Shown here one piece after another: positions 38,577-52,486 of a DNA stretch of 64,000 nucleotides. Source of the stretch: Callaeas wilsoni (lineage: Eukaryota; Chordata; Aves; Passeriformes; Callaeidae); the NCBI GenBank assembly GCA_013398955.1, contig VWPU01014135.1, positions 682,001-746,000 on the forward strand. The letters run 5' to 3'. The translations under genes and the position numbers were made by a program. Every line of letters starts with the position of its first letter. The first letter of the stretch is position 1. The notes under the pieces were generated by a model. It did not search any database. It was not told where the DNA came from and was given only the letters and a program-made list of their open reading frames with translations.

Positions 38577-39143
38577 TATAGCACCAGTTTAAAACAGGAC
38601 CTATGAGTTCCCAGACCACCCCTCAGCCTCCACTCAGCACGGAGAGATTTTACACAGCCTGTAAGCATGAATTACCCACACTCGGTCCTTGCTGCCCATA
38701 GGATTTAAAACTGATTTACAAAATCAAAGTTTAAAAAACTAAACTTTTCTGCAGTTCCTTTTATCTTTGATAATACCACCCAAAAATAGTTTCTCCTAAG
38801 TTCTGACAGTTTCTTCTGTAAAGACGAAAGGCACATTTATAAAAGCATCTAAAAACCAGAATATACTTAAATATAAAAATGCCTAACTGTATCCATAACT
38901 AAGTCTTCATTTAGTTAAAAAGTTTTGATATTATCTCTTATTATTTATTCTTCAAAGGAGAATAGTAATTAGAAAAGTTCTGCAAATTTGCACTAATGAA
39001 GCAGAAAAATCTACTATGAAGTAATGAATTTTATTAATCACCATGCAAGCAAACAAGTAAAAAATGTTGAAAATTTAAGTACACCTAGATCTCTTTTATG
39101 ATTTTTATAGGAGTTTATGTTAAATTACTTACAGGTTATTTCA

Positions 39144-39247
39144 GAGAATCACAGAATGGTTTGGGTTGGAAGGCATCTTAAAGAACATATTGTTCCAACT
39201 CCCTGCTATGGGCAGGGACACCTTCCACTAGATCAAGCTGCTCAATT
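39144..39247 (-). mobile_element. CR1 LINE 3' end fragment
   Basis: AGAATCACAGAATGGTTTGG, then GTTGGAAGG, and GGGCAGGGACACCTTCCACT are the antisense of the terminal part of avian CR1. The element is severely 5'-truncated (about 100 bp) and lies in DACH2 orientation. This is one of the clearest avian markers in the window. Confidence 0.92.
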
Positions 39248-42200
39248 CTAAGTCTTTATAACAGCTTGAGCTGGGAAGTGTAATTTTGCTACGAATTTGA
39301 ACTATTATCAAGGAATTTATACTCCCTGAACACTGAAAAAGAGAGGACGCTTATATATGCAGCAAAATTACATTGCTGAATCAGAGCAGAAACATGAAGA
39401 GTGCTGGCACTGAGCGTGAAAGGAAACCCCAAATCCCTTTTTTGTTTCCATCTTCCTTGCCTTCCCCACATCAATCACCTTTCCTTGCTGTCCTCAGGAC
39501 ATCTCTCTAAATCCAGGGCAAAAAAGGACTCCCATAAAAATGCCTTATGCCAGGATGTGTTAGCACCATTACATGAAATAATTGTTCCTTGGGAGATTCT
39601 AGACAGTCAATTAACCCCCAATTCACGACTCAACTGGCAGAGCAGACACTCAATGAATAAAGGGTAGGGGTTCAATTCTCAATTAGGATGAAATTTTTTC
39701 CTTAATAGTTTAATCTTGTGGTCAATTAAATCCCTGAGCGTTGTATTAATTATTATACGAATTCTAGGCAACTTCTAATTTAAAGGTTAGTTATGGTGCA
39801 CCACAACTGGACCAGAGTCCAGGGCTCACATTTTTCAAAAAGCCTATTCTACCTGAGGGGCAAAAATCCCCTCTTCTGAAAAAAAGACAAGGAAATGTCT
39901 TTACATTGTGCTTTCCTAATCCGGGATACTTTAAACGTCTCCTGGATTTTGTACCAGAGGCAAGGCTGCATTATGTCACAGATCATTAGAACCCTGTTTA
40001 CTGCTGCACCACGTATTCCTATCACCAGTTAGAATAAACAGGGTTTCTAAGCAGACTTTTAAGCACTAATCTCATCTCCAACTGCTGAGCTTTCTTCCTG
40101 TATTGTTGGGCACGGCAACTTGGAATAGTAGCTTACTTTTCCATCTGTCAGACATATAGAGACTATCAGTTTGTGAAGTACTTTCTTGGTACTCTTTTTG
40201 TTAGAATAAAGTCCTGGATTTCCTCGGGGAAGCAAGGGACATATGCTGGTGCTCTATGGTTTCTGAGTTACTGCAGAGATGAATTCCTCTTGGCCAGCTT
40301 TCTGTTGAATAGGTGCTGGAATCATATAAAACAGCAACTCGTGAAAAAAACACAGTAAAATGGTGAGTTCCCTGGCCAAATCAGTGATCTTTTTTCAACT
40401 AATTATTTTTCTTGCTCAAAATGAAGACAGTTTGTCTTTGAAAAGACTGTCTATCATTAAAAAAGAAAAGTATTGAAAGTTTTTGAAACAACTATAACAG
40501 ATGTCATAGCAGTTGAAAGTACAATTAGAAAGCACAACGCCGCAGAAATAAAACTTCAAACAAAAGCGGAAAGAGTTCTTTGTGCACATCAATAATTTAG
40601 AATGATTTAAGAACTGTTTTATAGATGCAAGTGGAGCTCTTTCTGTCTATATATAAATCGAATGTGGTCTTTATAGGCAAACAAAAAGGGGACACAATCC
40701 TTTTAAATTATTTTTAGGATAATTGTTTCCACAGCAAACATCATTATTTATCAGTTTTGAAAAGAAGCCAACTGCCAACATTTGAAATGCACAAACCTTG
40801 GCATGCAACACAGAAAATGGTAATCTCCCCCCTTTTCAAAACCAGTTTTGCATTTATTTTACACATTTGTCAAGTTCTTATCTCAAAGCCCATGCAGTTT
40901 ACCTATTTCTATCAGAAATCATTATATTTTATTTCTAATCACCTTCCCATAGCTAATTTGGTAACTCAGGAAGGGAAACTGTTATTGCTACCAGATGCTG
41001 TTACCTTCCTGCTCACTCACATATTCCTATAAATTGATTCAACAGCCTGGAAAACAAGGTTTAATATGTATTATTATGCCTTCTGGATTTCTTCTGTTAT
41101 AACCTCTTTCTCTAGCTAAACAGTCTCATTTTAGTGATGCAAACATTCTAAAGCTACGCCTCAGACACTTCCCATAGTAATTCCTTCAGGAGAGCACTGC
41201 AGCATGCTGCATGACTGGCTGGTCCTCTGCCAGCAGGAATTTCTCTGTAACTTTCTTTCTATGTGTAGACTTCAAGAAAAAAAGAAAAATAGGCAGTTTC
41301 ATGTAGAGAGAGCTGAGATTTTCCTTTTCAGATGAGGAGGAATGCTAGGGAATAAATGACGGTCCTTGAGACTGTAAGTTTTCTACAGAGGAAATGGGAA
41401 CAGATGTTTTTGTAGGTCACAGAAGAGAAACCAGTTCCCCAACAACTTCCATAGGAATGTCAGAACACACTTTCACTGGAGTCAACCAGGAGACAAAAAA
41501 GGGAGGCCTCAGCTCAGCCAACTCTGCTGCTCCAAATAGCAACAAATGATAAGAAAAAAATTGAGCAAAAACTACAAAGTGCAAACTTTGAGACTTCAGT
41601 TCTGCCACTACAATTTATTAACCCCCATATCTTTGTAGGTTGGTCCTCATTGGTGAGAAAACCCCACATTAATTCTGCCAATTTAGCAACAACTCTTCCA
41701 GAAAGATAATCATACTTTGCAGATACTTGGGACCATTTACCCTCAGTATTTTATGTGACTGATGATACATGAGCTGCTAGATGTGTAAAATTGAAGCTCC
41801 AGCCTGATCCATACAATATTTAATACGGGCCATATAGGAAGCGATGTTTACGAAACACTCATCCCAAAACAGGGTGCTGGAAAGTTATCTTGTGTATTAG
41901 AGAGAATTCTTACTGTGAATCAGACTCTAATCTAGAGGTACCTGACATTTTCTGCTGGGTTTTCCACACAGGTGTATGGATAGAAATTAATAATGAACAC
42001 TCTTGAAACAACAGAACTGTCTCTCAGGAACTCATTAATTAGTTTTTAAATATTCGTAGATTTCTTTTTTTTTAAAATATCAAAAGCTTTGTACAAAGAA
42101 ATTATGCCATGATATAATCCTTACGATTGCTATTACTACTGCTGGTGATGTTACCAAAACATTATGCTTTCCTTGCAATGTATCAGTTAAAAGAAAATTC

Positions 42201-42250
42201 AGTATATATAAATACAGATGGTATATAAATATAAATAAGTATAAATACAG
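42201..42250. repeat. AT-rich simple repeat with a duplicated TATAAATACAGAT
   Basis: TATAAATACAGAT occurs twice, separated by further TATAAATATAAATAAG. It is a low-complexity intronic sequence. Confidence 0.8.
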
Positions 42251-43750
42251 ATCCACAATTTTATAGAGCAATTTCAAACTCTCCTTCCTGCCTAAATCCC
42301 TCCTGCCTCCAGTGCCAAAGGCAATACGACAATAATGTCAAAAGTCAAACAGCAGCTCTGGTGACTCCTTCTTTAATATGTGAATCTCTCCACACTTTTG
42401 CCTGGAGGGCACCGTCATTACAGTCAATTTCTAGATTTTCAAACTAACAAAAACCAAGACAACAATAACAAATACAGGCCAGTCTCCTAATCGGCAGCGT
42501 CTAAAAAGTCTCCGGAGGTCACAAATGTATAAATAACATTATTTTCTGAGCAATGCTTATCTTCTGGCCTCTGTGAGGAGGCACGTGTACACACACATAT
42601 TCCATTTTCTGCTCCAGCTCAGCCATCTCCCAGAGATGCTCCATCATCCAACAGATTCCACATCAAAAAGGCATCTTCCACCACACCACAAGAGGCTCTC
42701 CACTGAACTGTCAGTAAAATTTCTACAGCTCTGGCTCCCCTCGCTGACAACACACACCCGAAAAAGCCACGGGATATGTCAGCAAATTCACACAAGCCAA
42801 GTCTAACTATCAAAACATCACAGAGCAGCCCCACTGACGGGTAAAACAGACAGATTCAAAACTGCACTATGTTTTATAGATTATAACATCTCAGAATACA
42901 CCTAGAAGCAGAATTTTATTTATTAAAACTGCTTGTTATAGCCTGTCACATTCTGTCAACTAGAAGAAAAATCTGCTTTGGAAACTACTGTCACACTGAC
43001 TACAAAATGAAAGAAGAAAATAAATCAGTTGGTATTTTGACACCAACATGGAAAGGCCAAGCATGACCAAAGAAGTGTTCTGGGGAATTTTGTACTGGAA
43101 TAATCCCTCTCTCTAGTTTGTAGTCATTCGCCTCTAATGTCAGAATTCACAGCTGTCTCTCCTTCCATCTTTTTATCAACCCCACCATAAGAAGGATATT
43201 CTCAGCTGGGAATCTTCAGCAGGGACCCACAAGGATCTTCAAGTCCAGCTCTTCAGTGAATGGCCCATACAAGGATAAAATCCCCCTTAAAACCCTGGCG
43301 TTATCAGCACCAGGCTGTAACAAACTGAGCTGATCCAGTTGAAATTATATTGATTAATAACAACTGTGGGCTCCTGCTCTTTCAGGCACGATGATGAATT
43401 TCCGAAGTACAGCTGATAATGTGAAAAACCTACTGAGAGAACTGTCCCACCCCAGAAACGACTGTGGCTGTAACACACAAATACCACACACAGTCCGAAG
43501 CGCTGGAATGGTGCCTTCTGCCTCAGCAATCAAATGTGAAATCTGATTTCCTGCAATCTGCACCCCAATGGCTTCTGAGATCAGCATATGGGTCGTTATC
43601 AGCTCTGCTGACAAGAATTCGTGTAACTTTATCATTGGAATTCAACACGATGTCTGAGATAAAAGGAAGAACACACATTCTGGTTCCATGACTACACATC
43701 GAGATAATCTTGTTCCAGTTCCAGTCTGAGGTTAGTTCACCACCTTATGC

Positions 43751-43785
43751 AGAGAATCCTAGAACGGTTAGGGTTAGAAGTTCAC
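43751..43785 (-). mobile_element. Possible short CR1 3' remnant
   Basis: AGAATCCTAGAACGGTTAGG, then GTTAGAAG, resembles the CR1 terminal segment, but the similarity ends within about 35 bp. It could be an extremely truncated copy or chance. Confidence 0.3.
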
Positions 43786-46700
43786 TAAGGATTTATTACT
43801 TGTTATTATCAGGAATATCCTAATGCAGCACGTACACAAACACTTTGGAAATGAACCTTAATGTGCAGTTTTGTCTCAGCCTTTCTGTCCCCAGAAGCCT
43901 CTGGGCAGCAAGTCCTCCACAAAAGGGAAGACAGAGCCTTTAATTGCCATCTTAATGTGAGTGTTACACAGAAGACACACACACTCCACAGAGCTATCTC
44001 AGATATTCAAGATCAAATTAGAAAAAACAGTCCCTGAGTACATAAAAAATGCTACACAAAATACCATCCACCAGTGCTGGGTTTGCTCTTCCGACAGCAG
44101 GAGCACACACTGCTGTCACAATCCTGAGCTCTCTATTTCGCTGATCTGGAACATCCAGCTGTGGGCAGCAGCACAAACTCTGGCTCACTGGTATGAACCC
44201 TAAGGAAAGAACTGTGTTTCATGAAGTGCAGCTTCTGTGAGTTTCTTGAAGGTCTTCCTCAGCCACAAATACCGCAAAACTTCCAAAGTCACCAATTTAC
44301 AATTTTTTTTACTAATCTGAATTTTTATCTGTATTCTTATCCCTGTCTTCCTCTGTGTGTGCACAGCTGCACACTTGGGCACACAAATGCAGGAGCACAG
44401 TGCCCCTGAGCAGGTTTGGTGCTCCGGCAGGGGAGGCTGAGCATTCCCCGAGATCCCAAGGATTTCTGTAACATGACAGAAACGTTCAGCAACCTCTCAG
44501 AACACAGATTTTCCACATCTTCCTGCTCAGAATGAGGACTGAAGGCAAGCTTATTAAAAAACTCATGGACATTAAGAACGTCACCAACTGCAGGTCTCAG
44601 GTTAGTGACTTTGCACCACAGGTAACACCAAGCAGGGAATCCAGCGGGTCAGTTTTAAGACCAGTGCTAAGGAAAAGATTCCTGGGCCTAATCCAAAAGC
44701 TTTCTTGGGTCACTGGGTGCCAATCAACAATTTTTCTCCTCTTCTTATACTTTTCAAATCTGATATGGCTCAGATGAACCTACATAAAAAATTCACAGTA
44801 TTGGAGGAAAATTGGGAATGTCCCTGAAGAGACAACTAACTGAAGAGTAGCTAGCTACCTGATTTCCCTCTTACTTGCCCATTTTACTCCAGACTTAAAT
44901 GAATACATTACTAAAAATTTATTTCGAAGCGTTGTCAGTAAAGAAAATTTCATTATTTCACTATGTTTACACAGACTCATAATTTGTAGTGTTTAGACAG
45001 TGATACATTAAAATCACTGAAATCTAGTAAATAAAACATATTAATAAATTATATATCAATGTAAGAAACTGCCTTGGCCCATCTGGCAAGGTAACTATGA
45101 AGTAGGTATTTTAATCATCAGAAAAAGAGCGTTCTTAAAAATAATTCTGCAAATAAAGCTCTAATATAAAACTTAATGTAAAAGGTGTGACCTTGGAGTA
45201 CTTCACTAGTATCTCTTGCATAATTGCCTTTATATTTATAAATCTTTCAGCAATGGTTAAGCACACAATCATACTGACATGAGTACAGACACTTCAAAAA
45301 TTAAAGCTTTACCTTTATTAATTATTTACATTTTGTGAATCTAAGTGTTAACAGAGTTTGCCTTGGTTTCATGGGTTTGGGTTTTTTTGGACTGACTGAC
45401 TGACAGACGATCACATCTACTATTAGGCCACTTTTTTAGCAGTTGTCAGTTTACTTGTAGGTTAAATTTAACAACAAAAAAACACTTGTGGAAAATGCCT
45501 TTACCCAGAATAGAGCACTGTGCTTCTTATCTTTCAGTATTCTCTGAGGATAGAAAATGTAAAAATATCTCTGACTTGTCCAGTGAACGTTTGCACTGCG
45601 CATGTCACTCAAGGTTTGGGGAAAAAGAAACCCTAAACTCATGTACTATTACACCCACTGCTGATGAAATGACCCCAGGGTCTGTGATACGCACACTCTG
45701 ACACCAGAATGAACATGATTTCACTCCTGATCTGGGGAGTTCTTCATGTACTCGTGGACACATTTGTGAAGAAAACAGTTTCTTCCTCATTTTATCTTTA
45801 ACATGCCAGTATTGCTCCATCAAACAAGCAGCACAGAGACCATGTGAGGTGTTGGCACCTAGAGCACGCTTTGCACAGACACCGTGTGGTTCAGCTTTGT
45901 GCTCCTTGTTCTCCTTCTCACTCCTTGCCCTCTCCATCTGGATGCTTTCAGATTAATTGCTGGAAAAGTCCCCTCTCTGGAGCACAGCCCCCACCAGCCT
46001 GTTGCTGTTTCAGGTGTTCTGCACCTGCTCGTTCTCCTCCCCTCACATCCTGAGTAGCCCGCTCCTCTGGCAGTGATTAATTTAAACAGCATAAACCCTC
46101 TTTTCCGCTAATGAAATCCAATAAATAAATATGGTTATTCTTTCATTACCGCGGTCTCTGGCCATCTGAAAATATTTCACTCAGCGGACAGAAATGATGC
46201 AAAATTCCCCTTTTCTTGAAGCAATAAAGGGAAAGGTGTTCTTTAATAAACTGGGAAGGGAGAGCTGCCAGATGCAGAGTTTGGAGACTACTGTGTGCTG
46301 TGTGCTAGACCATGGGACACAGCCCCAGAGCCTGGATTCGGCTCTGGAGATGCAGGATGGGCTAAAGGAGGGAGCACTGCCCCCAAGCAGCTCTAGGAGT
46401 GCACAGCAAGCCCCCTTCTCAGCAAAAATCATCTTTATTTCTACTCACAGACTGCCTGAACAGTGGGCAAGTCTGACAATACGGGTCATTAATGGAATTT
46501 TCCTACGGTATTTTCCTCTGGTTTGCACCCCAAACCCCACGTGAACACGTTATCCGTGCCTGGATAACAAACAGCAGCATGAGCTGGGGGAAGAACCTTC
46601 CAAAAGACCAGGCTTTGGCCAAACTGTTCCCACTGAAGACCTCCTGTACATCCCCACTGATTTCACTGTGGCAAGAGTTGGGCCAGTGCCTTTTATTGCT

Positions 46701-49700
46701 CCGGCCTATGTGAGGAGTTTGAAATATTTCTTGTCATGCAGTCAAACAGAATAATTGTACCAGCATCTAAATCCGGCTGGAAGGCACGGCCAAATTCTTT
46801 TCTGGCTCATTTCACCCTCCTAATGCCAGAATTCATATGGAGGTTTCTGTAAAGCCTATACAGGGCTGTGTCAAACACAATCCTGTCCCACACAATAGAG
46901 ATTTTTTCCAGGATATATATTGAAGGAGATGAATTTAAAATACAGTTTCTGTGAGTAATTGTGCAGGTAAAATGTGGGGCTGTGTTCTAGGGGGGATTTT
47001 GTAACTGTTTCCTTGCACTAGTGGTTTCAAAATAAAGTGCAGATTACTCTTGATATGTTTTTCACTCAGAAATAAATGCACAGGCAAAATGCTGGTGTAA
47101 CATGATAGAAAAAGGCATTTGACAAAATATAGTACTGTATGTAATCCAAGCAGTAAAACCAATTTTAGATATATATAAAAAGACCCCAAACCATGCAGAC
47201 TTCCAAAGATGTTTGACTTTGCTGTCCTCTAATGTTAAATCTGACCATACTTCCTCTAAAAGGATGATGAAAGGATGCAGAATAATTGAGATTTAATGGC
47301 ATGTCTCCTTCAAAAAGCTTAAAGGTGTGGCCTGTAACTGGGCTCTAACCCCTCTGCAATGAGACAGCCACCAGTTCTGGAAGTTCTGCCCCACCAACAC
47401 ATGCAACCAGATCAGAGCAATTGCAACAACCTCATATTAACTGTCTTTTAAAGAAGCACTCTTGTGAAGCCATGTTCTCCTGAGCCCTAATTACCCTGAA
47501 ATTACTTTGATGAGAACAAAGTGGCACATTTTTGTCTGTTGCTGAGATCACTTAAAATGGGACATGGAAAACAAAAACTGCGGATCCTGAGGGGTATTTT
47601 GTCTATAATCATTACAGTAACTTTTTAAATTTTTTTAATGCTAACATTCCACATAAGTAGTACTCCTGGTAAATGTTAATTCCTTAATTTTCAATTGTTG
47701 CTATCTTAATTGTAAGAGAGAGCTTGGCTTTGTGAAGTTATGTCAAGGTGTATAGCACAAAAACGCATTCAATATATGCCTTCAATAATTTCTTTGTTGT
47801 TTGAAAACTTCCAACTTACAGCAAAGCTGGCATTTTATGGTCTGCAGAGCTATAAATCATTTTTAAAATCATGATGATATTACTCAAAACAGATGTGAAA
47901 ACATATGTTTGCCACGGTTGTATAAACCGCTTACTTGTCATACTTAATAAATGTTGATACTTTTATTTTAACTACATTCCTTCTTAATAACTTTGAAAAT
48001 CTTTTCCGTGGTGAATATATTTTGCCTTGGTTAGAGCAATGGCAGGTTTGGAAAAACAAAGCTTGCTCTGTGTACAAATTACGTGGATGTTTTTTGCAGG
48101 GCAAGGCAGCACAGAACACACTCTTCACACTGTCCACATCTGACTCTAAAACGTTCAACACAACTGAGGTGCACCAGAGCCCAAAATAATTATACAGAAG
48201 AAAACAGTAACAGTATTAGGAACAAAGAATTTACACAAGACTGGGCCAAATCACTGAGGACTAACCCCAGTGGTTCCTACAGAAACGGCGATACAGGTCT
48301 GACCCACTGACAAATGCAGAATCAGCTTGGAATGGCCGGATATACAGGGCTGGTGCCTTTAATATTTCTGTATTAGTCCCACTATAATGCCCTCAAAAGG
48401 TTCCGGTTCTGGAGCCATGGGATGACTTGAAACATCACATCTGTACATGACAAAAAACTTGAATTTCTCATTCTCATATTTTCTGAGAAAAACTTGACCT
48501 CTGCAAACCAAGCAGAAACTTTGTTCTGTCTCTAAAATGGTATTTTAAAATGTCTCATGATTTTGAAGCACTTTTTTTCTGATGCAGATGGATCTCTGAA
48601 CACTAAATTAATTCTAAAAACATCCCCTAAGTGCATGCAGAACTAACACATGTATAAAGACGTATTTCCCAGTACTTAATCAATTAAAGAAATTATGCAA
48701 AAATGTAGACTAGGAAATGAATAAACCAACACAACTTTAATCTTAAGGAGAATTACGGCATACAAACTGTTAGCATCGGATCTTTGTGATTTCATCCATG
48801 TTAAAAGGAATGATCACAGGAGCCTGGGAATTGGGTTCACAGGTGGTGGAGGTTCAATTATTTTCGCTTTGGGGATTTCTGAATTATTTTTTCAGATTCT
48901 TAAACTGTACCTTCCTTCATCCATCCTGAATGACAGAACTGCCACTACCAAGAAGTACATGATTTGCATCTTTGAGCCCCACAGGATACTGAATTGTTTT
49001 GCTGAAAAATGACTGAACATGTGGCAAGAAACCATGCACAGTTCAACAGAATTAAAATCAACTACACTTTCAGGCTTAGATTAAATACTCGCTATGCAAT
49101 TACTACAGAAATGTAATTTTTAAATCTTAGGAGTGAAGGTACGGCTGGTAACTTTCTGTAAATGTCAACAGGAGTCAAGAGGGAAGGATTTAAGCAGGAT
49201 GATCCAGAAAGAAAATTATCTCCGAATGGCACAGAAGGGCTCTTTTGGGGTTCATGAGAAAAGTGCTTAAATGCCCAGAAAAACCAGTGAACAGAAAACA
49301 GCTTCTGTCTTCAAGGAGAGTTGAGTAAGAAAATACAAAATATAAGGAGCAAGTTTCAGGCTCTTCCTACCCACGACTGGATCAGTCAGAGACCTCTAAG
49401 GAATAAAGCTGATGGTACAAAATTGTGACACTGCTCAAATAATTTTACAGAACTCTGGAACCACAGGGCATGGAGGGCCTGCAAATTCTCTTCTGAGTAG
49501 CCCATAAAATTGTCTATGCCTGCCTTTCAGGTTTCTCTGAAAATACATGACAATCACCTCAACCAAAATATAAATCGGTTTGTGCTTTCATTTATGATGA
49601 TAAACATGAATATTTTCAGTAGACTTACAAGTACATTTAGCTTATGTTGTCTCTTCCTTCTCTTTCTTTTCCTTCACATCTTTTTCACTCTAAAACCTCT

Positions 49701-51603
49701 CTATCCCCCTCAGTATCTCTCTGCAGTATTTTCCAAGAATAAATCCCTGAGTATCCACTTCTCCAGCACCCAAGAACCAGGGCATGGAGAGGGGAGGCGC
49801 TTCCCTGCCTACAGGAGAATCCCCCAGGCCAAACATCACCTCTTCCCTTGCTGCCCCTCACTGGGCGGACAATGTAAAATTATACTGCTCACCCAGAGCA
49901 TCAGAGCAGGCTGCACACATCCCCTGAAGGCAAACAAACAGCACCACGTGACTGATCAAATATTTGCTCAGAACTTCATCAACAATTGAGCCAAAAGACC
50001 TGCAAAATATTACCCTCATGCTATATAAACAGAGAGAAGCAAAGTTCTGATTGCTTACACTTCCATGTGAGTTCACTGGATACATTATTCATTGAAATTA
50101 GGCACTTAGTTCTCTTAAATTAATAATATAATGTCATTGCATATGCAGAATATGAGAAAAAGGAATAAAACACATATTAAGTGGAATTAAATGCCTGAGA
50201 TGGAAAACAGTCTGTGATTTTACCTTTCTCCTTTTGTATTTTTTTTAGGCTGGTCCCAGTTTCTTGGTCAATGAGCTCTCCTTCCCTGCTGTTGGTCAGC
50301 ATAGCTGGAAGAATCAGAGGGCACAGTTATATAACACAGTCAGTAAAAAAATGTTAAGAGAAAAGAAAACATTAAATTATATTTCCTCTTGGTCGATATT
50401 TTGGTATTTTAACTCTTATAGCCAAGTAAAATATGCAGTAAAAGCTAATCTGCTCAAGTTTATTAAACAAGGACACCAAGATAGAACACAAATTACTACT
50501 AAGATGAATATGATTTCTTATGAAATGTTCAAATTAATTAATTAATGGGAAAAGTACTTCACAAAAATCACTTTGAGGAAAAATAAATTTAAGGATTTAA
50601 GTATTATCTATAAAGCAGTAAGTTTAATAAAACCACAGACTGACAGATCATAGCCCAAATTGACTGGTAACAGCAAAACCTCCCCACATTTTAGTGCTGA
50701 AGGGAATTCTTTACTTAACACCTGCAAGCTCAGCGAGAGCTGTGCAGTTGGTGACTTCAGGATGCCTCTTTTCTTTGTTCTTATTTCATTAAAACATTTC
50801 CATCTCTGCAATCAACCAATTAGAGACTTTACAGTTATTCCAGGGAGGACACTTGTTACAAACTTCACCACCGTATTTTAGGGAAAGCTATTTTTTTTCA
50901 TTGCAAAAGTAAAAATATTGTATTTCTATCAACAGAAAATATTTATACATATTTTTACAACAGTAAGCACTAGACCTCTACATAGCGACATCAACAGTTC
51001 CTTTTCACTGCTGCACAGGAAGTTACATTTCTTGTCCTGTGCATTTCCAGCCCTATTTTACATAGGAAAAAGATGAGGGGAATCTACTCCACAGTCTCTG
51101 CCCTGTGTGTGTGCAGAGATTTAGACCAAGAATTCAGGTTCTCTCCACTGTGCTGGGCAGTGCCACGGCGCTGCTGCCAGGACCAGGGTCAGAACTGCAA
51201 AATCCCAGGAAGAACCGAGTACGTTTTGGATGGGAGGGAATTCTCCAGTGACTCACACGGAGTGCACGGCTTTTGTGGTTTAAATCTGCCTCAGCAATGC
51301 CTGCACGGGCTCCAGGCCATGAGGAGACAGCAGTGTTGACACACGCTGACGTGAAGAGATGTTAATTACTTGCCCTAGATCCCTCTTGGAAGCACCAAGA
51401 ATAGGATCTAAACTTCCTCTAGACAGAATTAGCATTTTAATCGATAGCACACAGGCTGTGAAAGCTGTGGTGGAGAGACCAAAAAAGCCAAAAAAGGCCT
51501 CATCCTTGGGGTGATGAAGGAATGTGTGGGCACAAGGAGGTTTTTGGAACAAAGAAGTCATCACATAATCTGTGACTTTCCTCACACACGTGTGAAGAAA
51601 AAG

Positions 51604-51609
51604 ATACCT
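51604..51609. repeat. Left target-site duplication of the solo LTR
   Basis: ATACCT immediately precedes the LTR terminus TGT and is identical to the copy at 52185-52190. Confidence 0.85.
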
Positions 51610-52184
51610 TGTATTAATACGCCAGCACGCTAGCAGGGCTGAGATGGCAGCAGCTTGTTCCGGGAGTGCCCAACACAACGGGAGAACGCCCCGGGGCACC
51701 TCGGTGCCTCGCTAGCCAGCCTCCCAGCCCGGGCGGTGGAGGGCACGGAGCGCAGCGAGCCTGGGGCTTGTGGATAGCCCAGGCATGGCCAGAAACAAAT
51801 GAGCAGAAGAGGCTCCTTCGGCCGGTGTTCCAAGGGTTTATTGTAGGCGCTCCCTCGAAGGGGACCGGATGCGAAGAGAGCAAGATAAGAGACTGAGGGG
51901 CTTTAAAGGGGTACAGGGAAGGGGGCAGGGATGGCATAGCAGGGACCTATAGGAAGAGGAGAAAGGTGGGAAAGGTCTGGCGACCTTTCCTTAGGAGATA
52001 CAAGGGGTGTCTGTCAACTGTTTGTCAGGCGGACCGAACCGCCCCTCAGGAATCCTAGGAAGTCAACGGCAGAAGCCATCTTCACAGGAGGGGGTTTTAC
52101 TCTTTGGAACCAGCCCACCAAACCTCTTTTTCTGGGCTCTGTGGCCCCCTGGTTATTCTTGTGTTTGCTTCATTCACCACAACA
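51610..52184 (-). mobile_element. Solo LTR of an endogenous retrovirus, DACH2 sense orientation
   Basis: The 575-bp element starts TGTATTAATACGCC and ends CACCACAACA on the plus strand, giving the TGT...ACA termini of a retroviral LTR. It is flanked by a perfect 6-bp target duplication, ATACCT, at 51604-51609 and 52185-52190. Orientation is set by AATAAA at 51842-51837 (minus strand), followed by a GC-rich stretch like R-U5 and preceded by a longer U3. No internal gag, pol or env sequence is present on either side, so this is the product of recombination between two LTRs. A 6-bp duplication is typical of alpha- and beta-retrovirus-like (class II) elements. The intact duplication suggests a fairly recent insertion. 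Confidence 0.85.
51837..51842 (-). terminator. LTR polyadenylation signal AATAAA
   Basis: TTTATT on the plus strand reads AATAAA in the orientation of the LTR and of DACH2. The surrounding CAATAAACCCTTGGAAC has the usual form of a retroviral R-region signal. It sits 645 bp past the DACH2 donor at 52486. Confidence 0.7.
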
Positions 52185-52190
52185 ATACCT
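52185..52190. repeat. Right target-site duplication of the solo LTR
   Basis: ATACCT immediately follows the LTR terminus ACA and matches 51604-51609 exactly. Confidence 0.85.
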
Positions 52191-52486
52191 TGCTCTTTTT
52201 CAACTGCAGGTGCCTTGAGCAGAGCAGCACTCCCCTACCCCAGCACGCCAGAGGAGCTGGTTGGGCGGGAAGGGTACCAGGGTGATCCCTCTGTGCAGGG
52301 GATACCGGCACAGGCGGAATCCGAGGGGCTGGGCTGTGCTGAGTGAGGAACTTAACAAAAAAAACCCTACAGAGATTGAACTTTCTGGGCGTTCCGCAGC
52401 AAGCGAGCGCTTCCCCGCGAGCGCCCCAGCAAATAAACATCGGCCTGCACAAACTCGGCGGGGACGCGCAGGCCGCGGGCACTGAC

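Larger units (their letters stand above)
20377..52486 (-). other. DACH2: DACH2 large intron (32.1 kb)
   Basis: It runs from donor GTCAGT to acceptor CTATCTTTACAG. Most is unique AT-rich sequence. It contains CR1 remnants (25,198-25,640; 39,144-39,247; a doubtful 43,751-43,785), a 26-bp minisatellite at 29,219-29,314, an 18-bp duplication at 32,790-32,825, an orphan CpG-rich island at 37,865-38,345 between diverged direct repeats, an AT-rich repeat at 42,201-42,250 and the solo LTR at 51,610-52,184. A 214-codon open frame at 30,270-30,914 on the plus strand is described under findings. I see no additional DACH2 exon, but a very short alternative exon would escape notice by eye. Confidence 0.8.

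Noticed and set aside
39625..39700. tRNA-like pattern: AACTGGCAGAGCAG followed by GGGGTTCAATTCTC
   Set aside because: The A-box and B-box resemblance is real, but the T-stem pairs at only three of five positions and the acceptor and D-arm spacing do not fit; at best it is a decayed tRNA-derived fragment.
49510..49989. 159-codon plus-strand open frame
   Set aside because: Pyrimidine-rich low-complexity translation with no recognisable domain or splice context.
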